DNA of 64,000 nucleotides, taken from the NCBI RefSeq assembly GCF_015500095.1, contig NZ_CP062983.1:1-64000 (forward strand), in the 5' to 3' direction. The stretch is from Phototrophicus methaneseepsis (lineage in GTDB: Bacteria; Chloroflexota; Anaerolineae; Aggregatilineales; Phototrophicaceae). The translations under genes were made by a program, and so were the position numbers. The notes under the pieces are model-generated. The model searched no databases, was not told the DNA's origin, and saw nothing but the letters and a program-made list of their open reading frames with translations. This document shows positions 51,701 to 61,206 of the stretch, piece by piece. The first letter of the stretch is position 1; the number at the start of each line of letters is the position of its first letter.

Positions 51701-54226
51701 CTAATTTTGGGGATTCAGCGGTAGGGTGGTGACAATGCGATTCGGTTGATTTGGCAAACTGCTGGCTACCATGATGCCACCATGTAAGCGTGCAATCGCA
51801 TAGGCGAGCGCAAGGCCCATCCCCGTATCGACTTGATCACCCAGGCCCGGACGACTAAACGGCTCAAAGATTGTTTCAAGGGTATGGCTATCCATCGGGT
51901 CGCCCGTATCTTCAAGCGTGATGCGCGCATGCTTCAACCCGGTCATCTCTACAACATCGAGTATCAGCCTGACCTCTGTTTGCCGCTGGCTAAAGCTGAT
52001 GGCATTGGTCATGAGCTTCTCGACCATTTTACCCATGCGCTCCGCGTCGAACTGGCCCTTCACAGGCCTATCTGGCATATCAACATGAAGCGTAATCCCA
52101 CGTTCCTGGGCAAACAACATCACAGAGTCCACCGTGCTCCTGATGATGTCTCGCAGATCCAGCGTGCCACGTACCAGTTCCATGCTGCCCTTTTCATAAC
52201 GGGTCAGGGCCAGCATATCTTCAACGAGGTCTTTCATATACCCGCTGACACGTTCCAATGAATCCAGATGATGATGCATGCGTTCTGGCTGCTTACGGAT
52301 CATATGCAGCCGCAGGGCAAAGCTCGTCAGCGGCGTGCGTAATTCATGGGCGGCATTGGTGATAAAGCGCATCCGCTGCTCCTGTAATGCGAGCTGACGG
52401 CTGACATCGCGCACTACACCCACCATACGCATACGTTCCGCACCCGGCCCCCCGACCAGGGTAAACGTAATATTGGCGTAAAATTCACTACCATCTTTAC
52501 GGCGCAACCGAGCGACATCGTTATGATCGCTAAAGTTCATCGTCCCGCTGAGCAAATTCGTAAAGACGTCGCCCGTGGCATTAGGTCGATTGTCTTCAAT
52601 CGGAATATGAATAAAATCCAGTTTTTGGCCGATTAACTCGGTTGCCAGGTAGCCTACCATGCGGCACAAGGCCGGGTTGACGTATTCGAACCGGAAATCT
52701 TCAATGTAGAAGATGCCTTCGCCCGTCGCATCCAGGATGGCGCGCAGCTTTTGCCGCTCTAAGCGCAGGTCCCGCACATGCTTATCGACAAGATGTTCCA
52801 GTCGAATATTGGACTGACGCATCTGAGCATACAAATTGGCATTTTCCAACGAGATTGCAAGCTGGCTGGTGCTCGCATCAAACAGGTCATAATCTTCTGC
52901 GCTGAAGTCGGGTGCGTCCGCAGGGCGCACCGCAACCAGTACCCCATACTGCTTAATAGCCCCGGCAATGGCCTTACGTCCATCCGGCAGTTGCTGGGAA
53001 TCACTTGTGTACTGCACCGTATACTGGGCCTCTTTCGGCTCCTGGTCGTCCACACTCGCGATGGTCTGTGCCAAAAGGCCAGCATACTCTCGTTCCAACC
53101 TATCTGGGTTGCCGACGCCATGCAGGTAGCGGCGTTTAATCTCCCCATTGACCGTCTCAAACGTCAGCAAGAAAACGGTCTCCGTCTCTAGAGACAAATC
53201 CAGGATATGCAGCACCTCATTCAGAACGCTATCCAGATTTTCTGTCTGCATCAACAAACGGGCAATCTGATAGAGGGCATCGGTCTTGATGAGCGTATCC
53301 AGCAGAACGTCCTGCGCCTTCTCGCGCTCCTGTAACTCGTATTTTGCCCGCTCATAGAGCCATGCGTTTGCCAGCGTCTGCGTCACCTGGTTGACAATCG
53401 CAGCCGTCAATTCCATATCGCTCGTGGAGAAACGATTACGTTCGCGATGCACCAGGTTGACAATACCAATCACCATATTGTGGTTGATAATCGGCACAGC
53501 GACCCAACTGCTCACATAGTTCAGGTCCATCCCTGAGCCTTGATGATCAAGGCTGTCCATATTCTGGATGAATAGAGGCGATTTATCGTTGACCACCCTC
53601 TCGGTGACAATATCGCTTGCCATGAACTGAGAGACTGAATTGACTTTGAGCATATCGCCGTGCAGTGTCGCGAGCACGTAACGGCCTTCTTCCAGCAAGC
53701 ACACGTTAGCGCTGGTATACACGACATAGCGCGCCAGATAGCGCAAAAGGCCGTCGAGCATTTCAGAAAGTGAACGCTGCTCTTCTAGGGTGGTTGTAAT
53801 CCCCCTGACCACGCTGGGGTGATCCGCCAATACGCCATTGGATGTTTCAGGGTTGGCATAGGCTTCTGAGACCATCCCCGTCATCGTAGCTGGCATCAGT
53901 GTCAACAGGATATTCGTTGAGCTACCCGGCAATCCCCGCACACTGCACGTCACATCGCAGGCCAGGTCATTACGCAATAATAATGTCATTGAAATAGGCG
54001 CAGCAGGGATATTTTCTGGCGAGAGGCGATCTATACGCGCGCGTTGATCAGGTACAACAAGATCTGAAATTTTCTTCGTGAGGAGATCATCAAGGATATA
54101 ACCTGTCTCTTGTAGGAATGCGTCATTGGCGGCGACAATTTGTCCCGCTTCTAGCACCAATACGGGTGCATCTATAGCATCTAATAGAGACTGCAAGATG
54201 TTAGGTGCCGTCATTGAGGTTACCAT
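51701..54226 (-). CDS. Soluble sensor histidine kinase with PAS and GAF domains
   Basis: 841 residues from 54226 (GGAGG about 11 bases upstream; other Met codons at 54256 and 54214). Order: PAS (about 10-100), GAF (about 155-285, ending LANAWLYERAKYE), second GAF (about 315-480), PAS (about 515-640), then HisKA with H in FITNAAHELRTPL and HATPase_c (N box MTNAISFSQ, DTGDPMDS, GMGLALAYAI). No membrane helix, so it senses a cytoplasmic signal. No response regulator adjoins. The signal is not known. Confidence 0.9.
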   Translation of the reverse strand: MVTSMTAPNILQSLLDAIDAPVLVLEAGQIVAANDAFLQETGYILDDLLTKKISDLVVPDQRARIDRLSPENIPAAPISMTLLLRNDLACDVTCSVRGLPGSSTNILLTLMPATMTGMVSEAYANPETSNGVLADHPSVVRGITTTLEEQRSLSEMLDGLLRYLARYVVYTSANVCLLEEGRYVLATLHGDMLKVNSVSQFMASDIVTERVVNDKSPLFIQNMDSLDHQGSGMDLNYVSSWVAVPIINHNMVIGIVNLVHRERNRFSTSDMELTAAIVNQVTQTLANAWLYERAKYELQEREKAQDVLLDTLIKTDALYQIARLLMQTENLDSVLNEVLHILDLSLETETVFLLTFETVNGEIKRRYLHGVGNPDRLEREYAGLLAQTIASVDDQEPKEAQYTVQYTSDSQQLPDGRKAIAGAIKQYGVLVAVRPADAPDFSAEDYDLFDASTSQLAISLENANLYAQMRQSNIRLEHLVDKHVRDLRLERQKLRAILDATGEGIFYIEDFRFEYVNPALCRMVGYLATELIGQKLDFIHIPIEDNRPNATGDVFTNLLSGTMNFSDHNDVARLRRKDGSEFYANITFTLVGGPGAERMRMVGVVRDVSRQLALQEQRMRFITNAAHELRTPLTSFALRLHMIRKQPERMHHHLDSLERVSGYMKDLVEDMLALTRYEKGSMELVRGTLDLRDIIRSTVDSVMLFAQERGITLHVDMPDRPVKGQFDAERMGKMVEKLMTNAISFSQRQTEVRLILDVVEMTGLKHARITLEDTGDPMDSHTLETIFEPFSRPGLGDQVDTGMGLALAYAIARLHGGIMVASSLPNQPNRIVTTLPLNPQN

Positions 54227-54339
54227 CAGGCTTATGGACCTCCCACATTTTAGCATACCGATAATCAGATCATTATTGCATTAAGAATAGTATTTCGTCT
54301 CTTACATTGTAAGAACATTAGATAGATGAATAACAACTC

Positions 54340-54380
54340 AATAAAACAGAGATAAACCTTCATAAAATCTCTGTTTTATT
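54340..54380 (-). terminator. Perfect 14-bp inverted repeat, likely terminator
   Basis: AATAAAACAGAGAT and its complement flank a 13-base loop. It follows the lipid kinase gene on the minus strand; T-rich arms form the U-rich end. Confidence 0.65.
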
Positions 54381-54452
54381 TATTTGTATAAATGTAAACT
54401 TTATCTTTAGTCGTTGGCCCTTCAACCTCTAAGCATATACCATAAGAGCAAA

Positions 54453-55349
54453 TCAGGCTTCTTCTTCTGGCCGCACAATGACATGTAAAGCCCCGGCCAG
54501 CGCTTTAATGGTACAGGGCGTTTCAGCAGCGGCTTCTTGTTCGCCATCCGCATAAATCTTCTGCGGTGGCTCCGCAGTAATCTTGATCTCATTGGCCTGC
54601 CAGTGCTGTAAGGGGACATCTTCTCGCCCGGTGATACTCCCGGCGATGCCTAGCGCTGTCTGCACATCCAGGTTCGCCACATAAACGTCCAGCAAGCCAT
54701 CATCAATCTTAATATCAGGCGACAGACGGATATTCAATGCACCAATGGCGTTGCCATTGCTGATCATACAGGCGGCCCCTTCTGTCTCGACAGTTTCGCC
54801 ATCTAACGTCAAGGTGTAACGCGTGTTCTTCGGGTCGCGGATTGCCTGTAAGCTGCCAATGATATAAGCGCCGACGCCAAAGCGATCTTTCATCTCTCGG
54901 CTGACGACTTCGCTAAAAGTAGCGATAACGCCGGTGCCAATGCGCAACAGGAAGTAACGCTCGCCAACCTGCCCCACATCAATCGAGCGGATTTGATGCG
55001 GCTCACAGACGAGGCGCAGGGCTTCTGGTAAGTTACGCGGCAGGCCAAGGTCGTCCGCAAGGGCATTAGCGGTGCCGCCGGGCAAAACGCCCATCGGCAC
55101 CTTCGTATTGATCATACCTTCCGCGACATCAAGCTGTGTGCCATCGCCCCCATAGGCCAGGATAGCCTGCGCCCCTTTAGCGATAGCCTCTTTCGCATGG
55201 GCAGCACCATCGCCCAGCGCCTTGGTAATAGAAACATCCCAAGATACACCGTACTCATTGAAAATATCATTCATCGTATTCAGAATAGGTTCATCCCCGC
55301 CGGACGCGGGATTGATGATGATATGGATACGCTCATAGGGCGCGTTCAA
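54453..55349 (-). CDS. Diacylglycerol/lipid kinase family protein (YegS/LCB5 type)
   Basis: 298 residues. The start IIINPASGG and the nucleotide-binding YGGDGTQLDVAEG (GGDGT) define the family, with the following GVLPGGTANALADDLG. The C-terminal half holds the beta-sandwich of the lipid-kinase fold. These enzymes phosphorylate diacylglycerol or sphingoid lipids with ATP. Its ATG overlaps the M42 peptidase stop by 4 bases, so they are co-transcribed, although the functional link is not obvious. Confidence 0.9.
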   Translation of the reverse strand: MNAPYERIHIIINPASGGDEPILNTMNDIFNEYGVSWDVSITKALGDGAAHAKEAIAKGAQAILAYGGDGTQLDVAEGMINTKVPMGVLPGGTANALADDLGLPRNLPEALRLVCEPHQIRSIDVGQVGERYFLLRIGTGVIATFSEVVSREMKDRFGVGAYIIGSLQAIRDPKNTRYTLTLDGETVETEGAACMISNGNAIGALNIRLSPDIKIDDGLLDVYVANLDVQTALGIAGSITGREDVPLQHWQANEIKITAEPPQKIYADGEQEAAAETPCTIKALAGALHVIVRPEEEA

Positions 55350-56413
55350 CGTACAGGCTCTCCTTGTACAATTTGCGGTGTTATGGCTGCAAGCGTCGCT
55401 TGTGCAAGCTGCAATGTACTATCATAGTCCTCACGGCGCATTTGTGCACGTGGCGCATGAATATAACGGCAGGGTATCGACATGACAATGGCAGGCACCC
55501 CCGCATTGCTGAGATGAATACTGCCGCCATCATTACCACCGCCGAGCGCGGTTTTGAGCTGGTAGGCAATGCCTTGCTCGTCCCCCAGTTGCCGCACAAA
55601 ATTCAGCAAATGCGGCGGTACAATGATGCTGCGGTCCATGACCGTCAGCGCCGGGCCAAAGCCCTGCTTACAAGCCGGGTTGGGCGTGTTTGGTTCATCT
55701 GGGTCAGCATCCGCCAGCGGCACATCGTGGGCTGTGGTGCCTTCCAGCACAATAGCCACATCCGGATTCAGCCGCTGTGCAGCGACACGTGCCCCACGCA
55801 GGCCAATTTCTTCCTGAACGGTGAAGGCCGCCACAATATCCACTGGATATGGGCCGCCACGTAACAGCTCAATCAATATGGCACAACCCGCTCGGTCATC
55901 AAAGGATTTGCCACGCAGCACATCCTGGCCGATTTCTTTAAATTCGCTGTCAAAGGCGATGCGTGTGCCCAGCTTGGCTTTATTTTCAGCAGCGCTCTTA
56001 CTCGTAACGCCAATATCAATGCGTAGATTGCTCTGTTTAACGACATTCTGGTCTTTACTGTGATGAATGGGCGTCCAGAGAATCACACCGGGGATTTGAT
56101 CAGGTCCGACTTTGAGGCGGAGAGCGGGCAAAATGCGCTCATCTACGCCGCCGACATTGGCGAATTTGATCAGGCCATTGCTATCGTGGCCCATCACCAT
56201 AAAACCGACTTCGTCCATATGTGCGGCGATCATCACGCGCAGGTTGCGCTCGCCAGTGCCTTTTTTGAAAGCCGTCAGGTTGCCGACAGCATCAATGTGC
56301 ATATCGGTCACGTGGTCTTTAATTTCGTTGATGATGATCTTACGGACAGCAGCCTCGTCGCCACTGACACCAATCGCTTCTGATAGTTGTTTGAGCAGGT
56401 CTATATCGGGCAT
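55346..56413 (-). CDS. M42-family metallopeptidase (first copy)
   Basis: 355 residues. A dinuclear-metal aminopeptidase of the M42 (tetrahedral aminopeptidase/glutamyl aminopeptidase) group. Ligand motifs are AHMDEVGF, SFDDRAGC (Asp), TVQEEIGLRG (catalytic Glu) and RYIHAPRAQ (His). Family members degrade peptides in large self-compartmentalised complexes. It overlaps the lipid kinase gene by 4 bases. A second M42 gene lies at 57541. Confidence 0.92.
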   Translation of the reverse strand: MPDIDLLKQLSEAIGVSGDEAAVRKIIINEIKDHVTDMHIDAVGNLTAFKKGTGERNLRVMIAAHMDEVGFMVMGHDSNGLIKFANVGGVDERILPALRLKVGPDQIPGVILWTPIHHSKDQNVVKQSNLRIDIGVTSKSAAENKAKLGTRIAFDSEFKEIGQDVLRGKSFDDRAGCAILIELLRGGPYPVDIVAAFTVQEEIGLRGARVAAQRLNPDVAIVLEGTTAHDVPLADADPDEPNTPNPACKQGFGPALTVMDRSIIVPPHLLNFVRQLGDEQGIAYQLKTALGGGNDGGSIHLSNAGVPAIVMSIPCRYIHAPRAQMRREDYDSTLQLAQATLAAITPQIVQGEPVR

Positions 56414-56450
56414 GATGCATTCTCAGTTTCATTGATTGATCAGTAAATTT

Positions 56451-57008
56451 TCAGCTTATGGCGGCAGTACGCCAGATACCTTCGTAAGTTTCCACAAGTC
56501 CGTGTTCGTCAATATCGAGCTGTGCCCGGAAACCGCCATTCTGGCTTTCATAGATATAGGTTTGCTCGCTCAGATGCGTGTAGCGCTGTGGCAAGCGCAC
56601 AAAAGCAAACCCAGGATACTGTAACCAGGCGGCCTCCACATCGGCGGAATGACCTACTTTCAGGCCTAAACGGCGGATTGGTAAGGTATTGGTCACAGGG
56701 CTAAAGCCCAAATCAATATCGATGCAGCCTCGATACGCAGGGATCTCCTGGCCGTTGACGTGCCAGTTATGGGATGCATCCGGCACGATGATAAAATCAC
56801 GGACGCCTTCACTGTTGGTCGTCGTGACCGACACGCTGGTCGTTTCCCACCTTGGATTGAGCAAAACATGGTAATCAATCCGCATAGGGCCATCAGACGG
56901 GCTGCAAATGACGACGCCACGTAATGTGAAGCCGTTAAGGTCCTCATCAAGCACTGCGTACTCCGTCGATGGGATTCGCTCGCTTGTCCATACAATGCTG
57001 CGTATCAT
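56451..57008 (-). CDS. Putative glycolipid-binding family protein
   Basis: About 185 residues. It matches the glycolipid-binding family (PF06475 type): VVICSPSDGPMRIDYHVLLN, WHVNGQEIP, GCIDIDLGFSPVTNTLPIRRLGL and FVRLPQRYTHLSEQTYIYES. The family was named from an E. coli-type protein with weak experimental support. The start at 57008 has AAGGA at a good distance and avoids overlap with the next gene. Function in the cell unknown. Confidence 0.85.
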   Translation of the reverse strand: MIRSIVWTSERIPSTEYAVLDEDLNGFTLRGVVICSPSDGPMRIDYHVLLNPRWETTSVSVTTTNSEGVRDFIIVPDASHNWHVNGQEIPAYRGCIDIDLGFSPVTNTLPIRRLGLKVGHSADVEAAWLQYPGFAFVRLPQRYTHLSEQTYIYESQNGGFRAQLDIDEHGLVETYEGIWRTAAIS

Positions 57009-57043
57009 GTGGTGTCCTTCCCAGAGCTGCGGCAAAAACGACT

Positions 57044-57409
57044 CTAACGGTATGGGCACCGTTCATATTCACAGGTAGCAGCATCAATGAGCATTTCCGG
57101 CTTACCACACATCGGGCAAGAACTCGCCGCCACAATATCGGCATCTGGGGCATCATCCGGCGCGCTGACAGCCGCCATCTCGTCTGTACGGCGGGTATAG
57201 TGGCTGAGCGCTGTCATGGCCGCCATGAGCACCATCGGGTCCGGGTCTGTCAGGGCTTCATTGAGGGCATTGGCGGCGATGTCATACTCATCTTCATTGA
57301 GGTCATCAACATAATCGCCGAGCATCTGGGCGGCCTCTGCCCGGATGCCAGGGTCTTCATTATGGCGAAGATGGTAAACCACATCATCAAATGTCAGTTC
57401 ATCGCTCAT
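57044..57409 (-). CDS. HEAT-repeat protein with C-terminal zinc ribbon
   Basis: 121 residues. One or two HEAT-like repeats (IRAEAAQMLGDYVDD and MVLMAAMTALSHYT) are followed by an acidic linker and a C-terminal metal-binding end with CPMCGKP and CEYERCPY. The four Cys fit a zinc ribbon. No family name. It precedes the glycolipid-binding gene by 35 bp. May be a protein-protein adaptor. Confidence 0.68.
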   Translation of the reverse strand: MSDELTFDDVVYHLRHNEDPGIRAEAAQMLGDYVDDLNEDEYDIAANALNEALTDPDPMVLMAAMTALSHYTRRTDEMAAVSAPDDAPDADIVAASSCPMCGKPEMLIDAATCEYERCPYR

Positions 57410-57540
57410 GCCTCATACCCTCCACAAGTCCTTGCACTTGTCGTGTATCCTGCCAAACAGGCTTGTTACGATATTCGTAACTCATATCATGCATATCGTA
57501 TCACGACTATGGGCCAGCGAAGCTATGCGTTGCCTGGTGG

Positions 57541-58614
57541 TTATGCGTTATCCAGCTCATTCCAATCGATCGCCTTCATAAAATCAGCATCCAGTGCCGC
57601 GATGAAGTGCGCCAACAAGCGCCCGGTACGCTCCATATCTTTGAGGCTGGCTGTCTCTACAGGCGAGTGCATATTGCGGATCGGCAGGCTGAGCAAGGCC
57701 GTGGGGATGCCTTCTCGCGCGACCTGGATAGCCCATGCGTCCGTACCTGTTGCACCAACGACGGGAGACGGCTGATAGCTAATCTCGTGCCGTTCCGCGA
57801 CTTCGATCAATTTATCGTACAGCTTGGGGTGGATATTCGCCCCCAGGGAAATTTCAGGCCCTTTGTCGATCTCGCTGGTGCCTTCGCTCGGGACGCCGGA
57901 CTGCGGCGCGAAGCCCACATCAAGGGCAATCGCGATATCTGGCTGAATATGGAAGGCTGCCGTGCCAGCGCCCAACAAGCCGCTTTCTTCCTGTACGGTC
58001 GCTGTAGCGTACACATCCCAGGTGTGTTGGAGGCTTTGCAGTTCGTTAAGCGCATAAGAGACAATCGCCACACAGGAGCGATCATCCAATGCTTTGCCAG
58101 CCACCAGATGCCCATTCAGGTCAATCAACTTCGCATCTGGCGTGATGAGGTCACCAATCTGGACCAGATCAGCCACTTCGTCTGCGGATAACCCCACATC
58201 AATCACCAATTGATCGAAGGAGGGGTACTTTTTACGATCAGCAGCGCTCAGCAAATGCGGCGGCACCGTCGCAACAACGCCGGAAAGCGGTTCTTTGCCA
58301 TGCACAATGACGGGCTGAGCCATCATCAGGCGATTATCCGCACCGCTGATGCGATGGACGAAGATAAAGCCATCGACAATATCGCGTACCATCATGCCGA
58401 TCTCGTCCATATGGGCGGCCAGCATAATTTTACGGGGTGGGTCAACAGGCCGGGTCGCGCGTTTGATGCCAATCAGGCTGCCGAGGCCATCGACTTCAAA
58501 ATCATCGACAAAATCTGCCCAGGCATCGCGGATAAGCTCTCGCACCGGGCCTTCATGGCCGGAGGGAGCATGTGCTTCTGTGATTTCTCTGAGGTGCTCT
58601 TTTAAGTCAAACAA
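57541..58614 (-). CDS. M42-family metallopeptidase (second copy)
   Basis: 357 residues. Same family as the gene at 55346 but clearly diverged. Metal and catalytic motifs are AAHMDEIGMMV, ALDDRSCVAIV, TVQEESGLLGAG (Glu) and NMHSPVE (His). It keeps the usual length. It lies upstream of the HEAT/zinc-ribbon gene by 131 bp on the same strand. Two different M42 enzymes in one neighbourhood suggest different peptide preference. Confidence 0.92.
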   Translation of the reverse strand: MFDLKEHLREITEAHAPSGHEGPVRELIRDAWADFVDDFEVDGLGSLIGIKRATRPVDPPRKIMLAAHMDEIGMMVRDIVDGFIFVHRISGADNRLMMAQPVIVHGKEPLSGVVATVPPHLLSAADRKKYPSFDQLVIDVGLSADEVADLVQIGDLITPDAKLIDLNGHLVAGKALDDRSCVAIVSYALNELQSLQHTWDVYATATVQEESGLLGAGTAAFHIQPDIAIALDVGFAPQSGVPSEGTSEIDKGPEISLGANIHPKLYDKLIEVAERHEISYQPSPVVGATGTDAWAIQVAREGIPTALLSLPIRNMHSPVETASLKDMERTGRLLAHFIAALDADFMKAIDWNELDNA

Positions 58615-58760
58615 GGTGACATCCTTGCCGGTTATGTGCAGCCATATGGGCCGCTTGCCAATTGAGCATTAAAGCTAACAAATTCGGCGGCGGATGCAAA
58701 ATAGTGGTTATGTCTGGTCTGGTCCGTAAAGGCGGCCTGAAGTCACAAGACTGAGATAGC

Positions 58761-58788
58761 AAAAGCGCCCCAGCAAAGCCGGAGCGCC
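58761..58788 (-). terminator. Intrinsic terminator after the TSP3-repeat gene
   Basis: Minus strand: GCGCTCC, loop, GGGGCGC (one G-T pair), then TTTT. Confidence 0.8.
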
Positions 58789-58830
58789 ATCCTATCATGA
58801 TCAGGTTGACCTGATGATCCAATCTAAAAA

Positions 58831-59907
58831 TCAGGTCCTATTGTGCAAACGTGGCAGCAACCCCACCATACTAACCACCTGTGGGGCTTGAACAGGACCG
58901 CTGGCAATATCAACAGGTCCCCCTGCATCGGTACTACCTGGGGCTTCGATCACAGGGCAGCCATCATTGCTGGCAGGGCCTGCGGATTGAGGGCATTCAT
59001 CAATATCATTCGGCACGCCATCCCCATCGTTATCGCCAACTTCAGGACAGCCGTTCAACAAGGGGATACCGAACTCACCAGGGCAAGCATCATTACTATC
59101 CGTGATGCCGTCGCCATCGCTATCCGGGTCTGTGACCGGGCAGCCATTGTTGCTGGCCGGGCCGGATTGGTTCGGGCAGGAGTCGCTGCTGTTCGGGATG
59201 CCATCCCCATCGTTATCCGGGTTCGTCTGTGGGCAACCGCTGCTGTTAGCGGGGCCAGGGGTGGAAGGACAAGCATCCTGGTTATCCGGCACACCGTCGC
59301 CATCGCTATCTGGGCAGCCGTTAAACTGAGAAGGACCGGATTGGTTCGGGCAGGCATCGCTGCTATCTGGGATACCATCGCCGTCACTATCTTGGACCTG
59401 TGGGCAGCCATTATTGCTCGCCGGGCCGCCTGCATCCGGGCAATTGTCGTCCTTATCCGCGATGCCATCTGCATCATTATCATGGCAGCCATTGACCGTG
59501 CCCCATTCATTCGGGCATTGATCCTGGTTGTTGGGCACACCGTCGCCATCGCTATCGGAAGGCGTGATAGTGGGCGCGGGGGTATCTGTCGGGAATACAA
59601 ACGGCGTCGACGTCGGGAAGCTGGGCGGGATATATTGCCAGGGCGTCGGGTCCAGGTCGCTGAGTGATGTCGCTGTGACATTGGGCGTGTTAGAAGGCGT
59701 CGGCGTCACTGTGCGCGTCACATCACCACCGAGCGGCGTAAATGTCGCCAGCCCTTCGCTAGTGAGCGTGAGCTCCACTTCTGGCGCGTCCGGGTCCGGC
59801 GCGAGTGCCCAGGCCGCAATCAGCAGCACATAAAATGGTAGCGTGCCCAGGATAATAAAAAACAACACGCTCCGTAGTACCGTTCGATTACGCCCTAAAA
59901 ATGACAT
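58831..59907 (-). CDS. Exported protein with thrombospondin type-3 calcium-binding repeats
   Basis: 358 residues. A hydrophobic N-terminal helix (about 12-35, [19 protein letters not shown]) is a signal or anchor. A Thr/Pro stalk leads to about seven repeats of D-x-D-x-D-G-x-x-D-x-x-D-x-C-P, each with a second Cys near its end (C-P...N-G-C-P), typical of type-3 thrombospondin repeats that bind calcium. The last 40 residues lack an anchor. It probably forms a stiff Ca-dependent stalk at the cell surface. Confidence 0.86.
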   Translation of the reverse strand: MSFLGRNRTVLRSVLFFIILGTLPFYVLLIAAWALAPDPDAPEVELTLTSEGLATFTPLGGDVTRTVTPTPSNTPNVTATSLSDLDPTPWQYIPPSFPTSTPFVFPTDTPAPTITPSDSDGDGVPNNQDQCPNEWGTVNGCHDNDADGIADKDDNCPDAGGPASNNGCPQVQDSDGDGIPDSSDACPNQSGPSQFNGCPDSDGDGVPDNQDACPSTPGPANSSGCPQTNPDNDGDGIPNSSDSCPNQSGPASNNGCPVTDPDSDGDGITDSNDACPGEFGIPLLNGCPEVGDNDGDGVPNDIDECPQSAGPASNDGCPVIEAPGSTDAGGPVDIASGPVQAPQVVSMVGLLPRLHNRT

Positions 59908-60255
59908 GGACCGTTCCTCATATGACTGTCACTTGCAGCCTCAACATACGTTTTGGGTCGATCATGACGCCAGCATGCGGCTGTTTTCAAAACACATCCC
60001 AACATAGGGACGTTGCGCCAGGGCTTTGTGCCCGATGAAGCATCCCTGCACCCATGAGCGTACAATCGCTTAAGCGCCCGCGCAAGTGATGCTATCACAA
60101 CGATTGCAATACGGTCACAAACGCGGACATAGCGTGTGTCTATATTAAGGCGTCAATATCACGCTGTCTATATCATGCTGACTATGATATCTCGCGCGGC
60201 CTCGCCACTGAAGTTACCCTGAGGCATACACCTATGATGTCGTTTATGATGTCGT
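59908..60255. other. 348-bp gap with no recognised feature
   Basis: Between the TSP3-repeat and histidine-phosphatase genes. Repeated words ATATCA(C/T)GCTG near 60150-60190 are the only pattern. Small frames have no coding signal. Confidence 0.4.
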
Positions 60256-60975
60256 TCAGGTCGTTTGCAGGCTCAGCGGTAGATGATTCATCCGGTTAAA
60301 GAACATCATGCGGGTGCGGCCACCAAATTCTGTCGTGAAGTCGAAGCGAGAGATCCCCGTATTGTAGTGCAGGTAAAACAGGTCACTCGGTGGTATAGGT
60401 GCCTGATTCAACAAAGCTTTCACCAGGGCATCCAGGAAGGCGGCATGCGATACCAGGCCAATGATGTCATCGCTCTGAGCACGGTCGCGCAGCGCCATCG
60501 CCACCCGTACCGCCCGTGTGACAAAATCCGGGATCGTCTCTTCGCCATTCTCAGGATTCCACCAGCCTGTATCTGTGATCGTCTCCGGCACAGTGTAATC
60601 CGCGAAGGTACTGGTTATCTCCGTCGATGACAGACCGCCAAAGCCCGTCGTCGTACCATCTTCATTCGCCAGGAAGATACCGCCATGTTCATGAATGTCA
60701 ATCCATACTTCCGGCTTGATGCCCACTGCTTTTGCCAGTGGCTGCGCGGTCTGTAGGGTACGCTTCATCGGGCTAACGTAAAGATGCGTAAACTGCCAGG
60801 GAGAGAGCGTCCGAGGCCATTCGCTGGTTAGTTCAACGGCGTTGGCAGCGTATTCACCTAATAACCGTGCCTGCTCAAAGCCAATGTCGGATAGATCAGG
60901 ATCAGCAACGCGATTACGGGGGTCTTCCAGAGCATTATTGTAGGATTGTGCGTGACGAATGAGATAAAGCTGCAT
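60256..60975 (-). CDS. Histidine phosphatase family protein
   Basis: 239 residues. The phosphohistidine-forming motif is LIRHAQS (R-H-A at 7-9), followed by VSPMKRTLQTAQPLA and the second catalytic His in IGLVSHAAFLDAL. The family covers phosphoglycerate mutases and many phosphatases. Residues in between, such as the GGIFLANEDGTTTGFGG stretch, suggest a phosphatase of unknown substrate rather than a mutase. Stands alone. Confidence 0.9.
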   Translation of the reverse strand: MQLYLIRHAQSYNNALEDPRNRVADPDLSDIGFEQARLLGEYAANAVELTSEWPRTLSPWQFTHLYVSPMKRTLQTAQPLAKAVGIKPEVWIDIHEHGGIFLANEDGTTTGFGGLSSTEITSTFADYTVPETITDTGWWNPENGEETIPDFVTRAVRVAMALRDRAQSDDIIGLVSHAAFLDALVKALLNQAPIPPSDLFYLHYNTGISRFDFTTEFGGRTRMMFFNRMNHLPLSLQTT

Positions 60976-61206
60976 TGAGTAACCTCAGTTTTGCTGGACA
61001 AAGGGTTGATTGTACATTGCAAAACGCGCGTCTCATACGGCCTTATCAGACCAGCCCAATTTCCCAGGTCGCTTTTATAAGCGCTTAGATAACGTCGGGG
61101 AAGCATTGCGTATGGGCCTATCATGCTGTGATAAGATGGCTGCCTGGATGATCAATCCACTTTATATCTAGTTTCTACATCTGGATAACCTATAACGAAG
61201 CCGCCT

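Noticed and set aside
58843-59667. Long plus-strand frame opposite the thrombospondin-repeat gene
   Set aside because: Mirror of the Asp-rich repeats; the minus-strand frame has an N-terminal membrane helix and the known repeat pattern.
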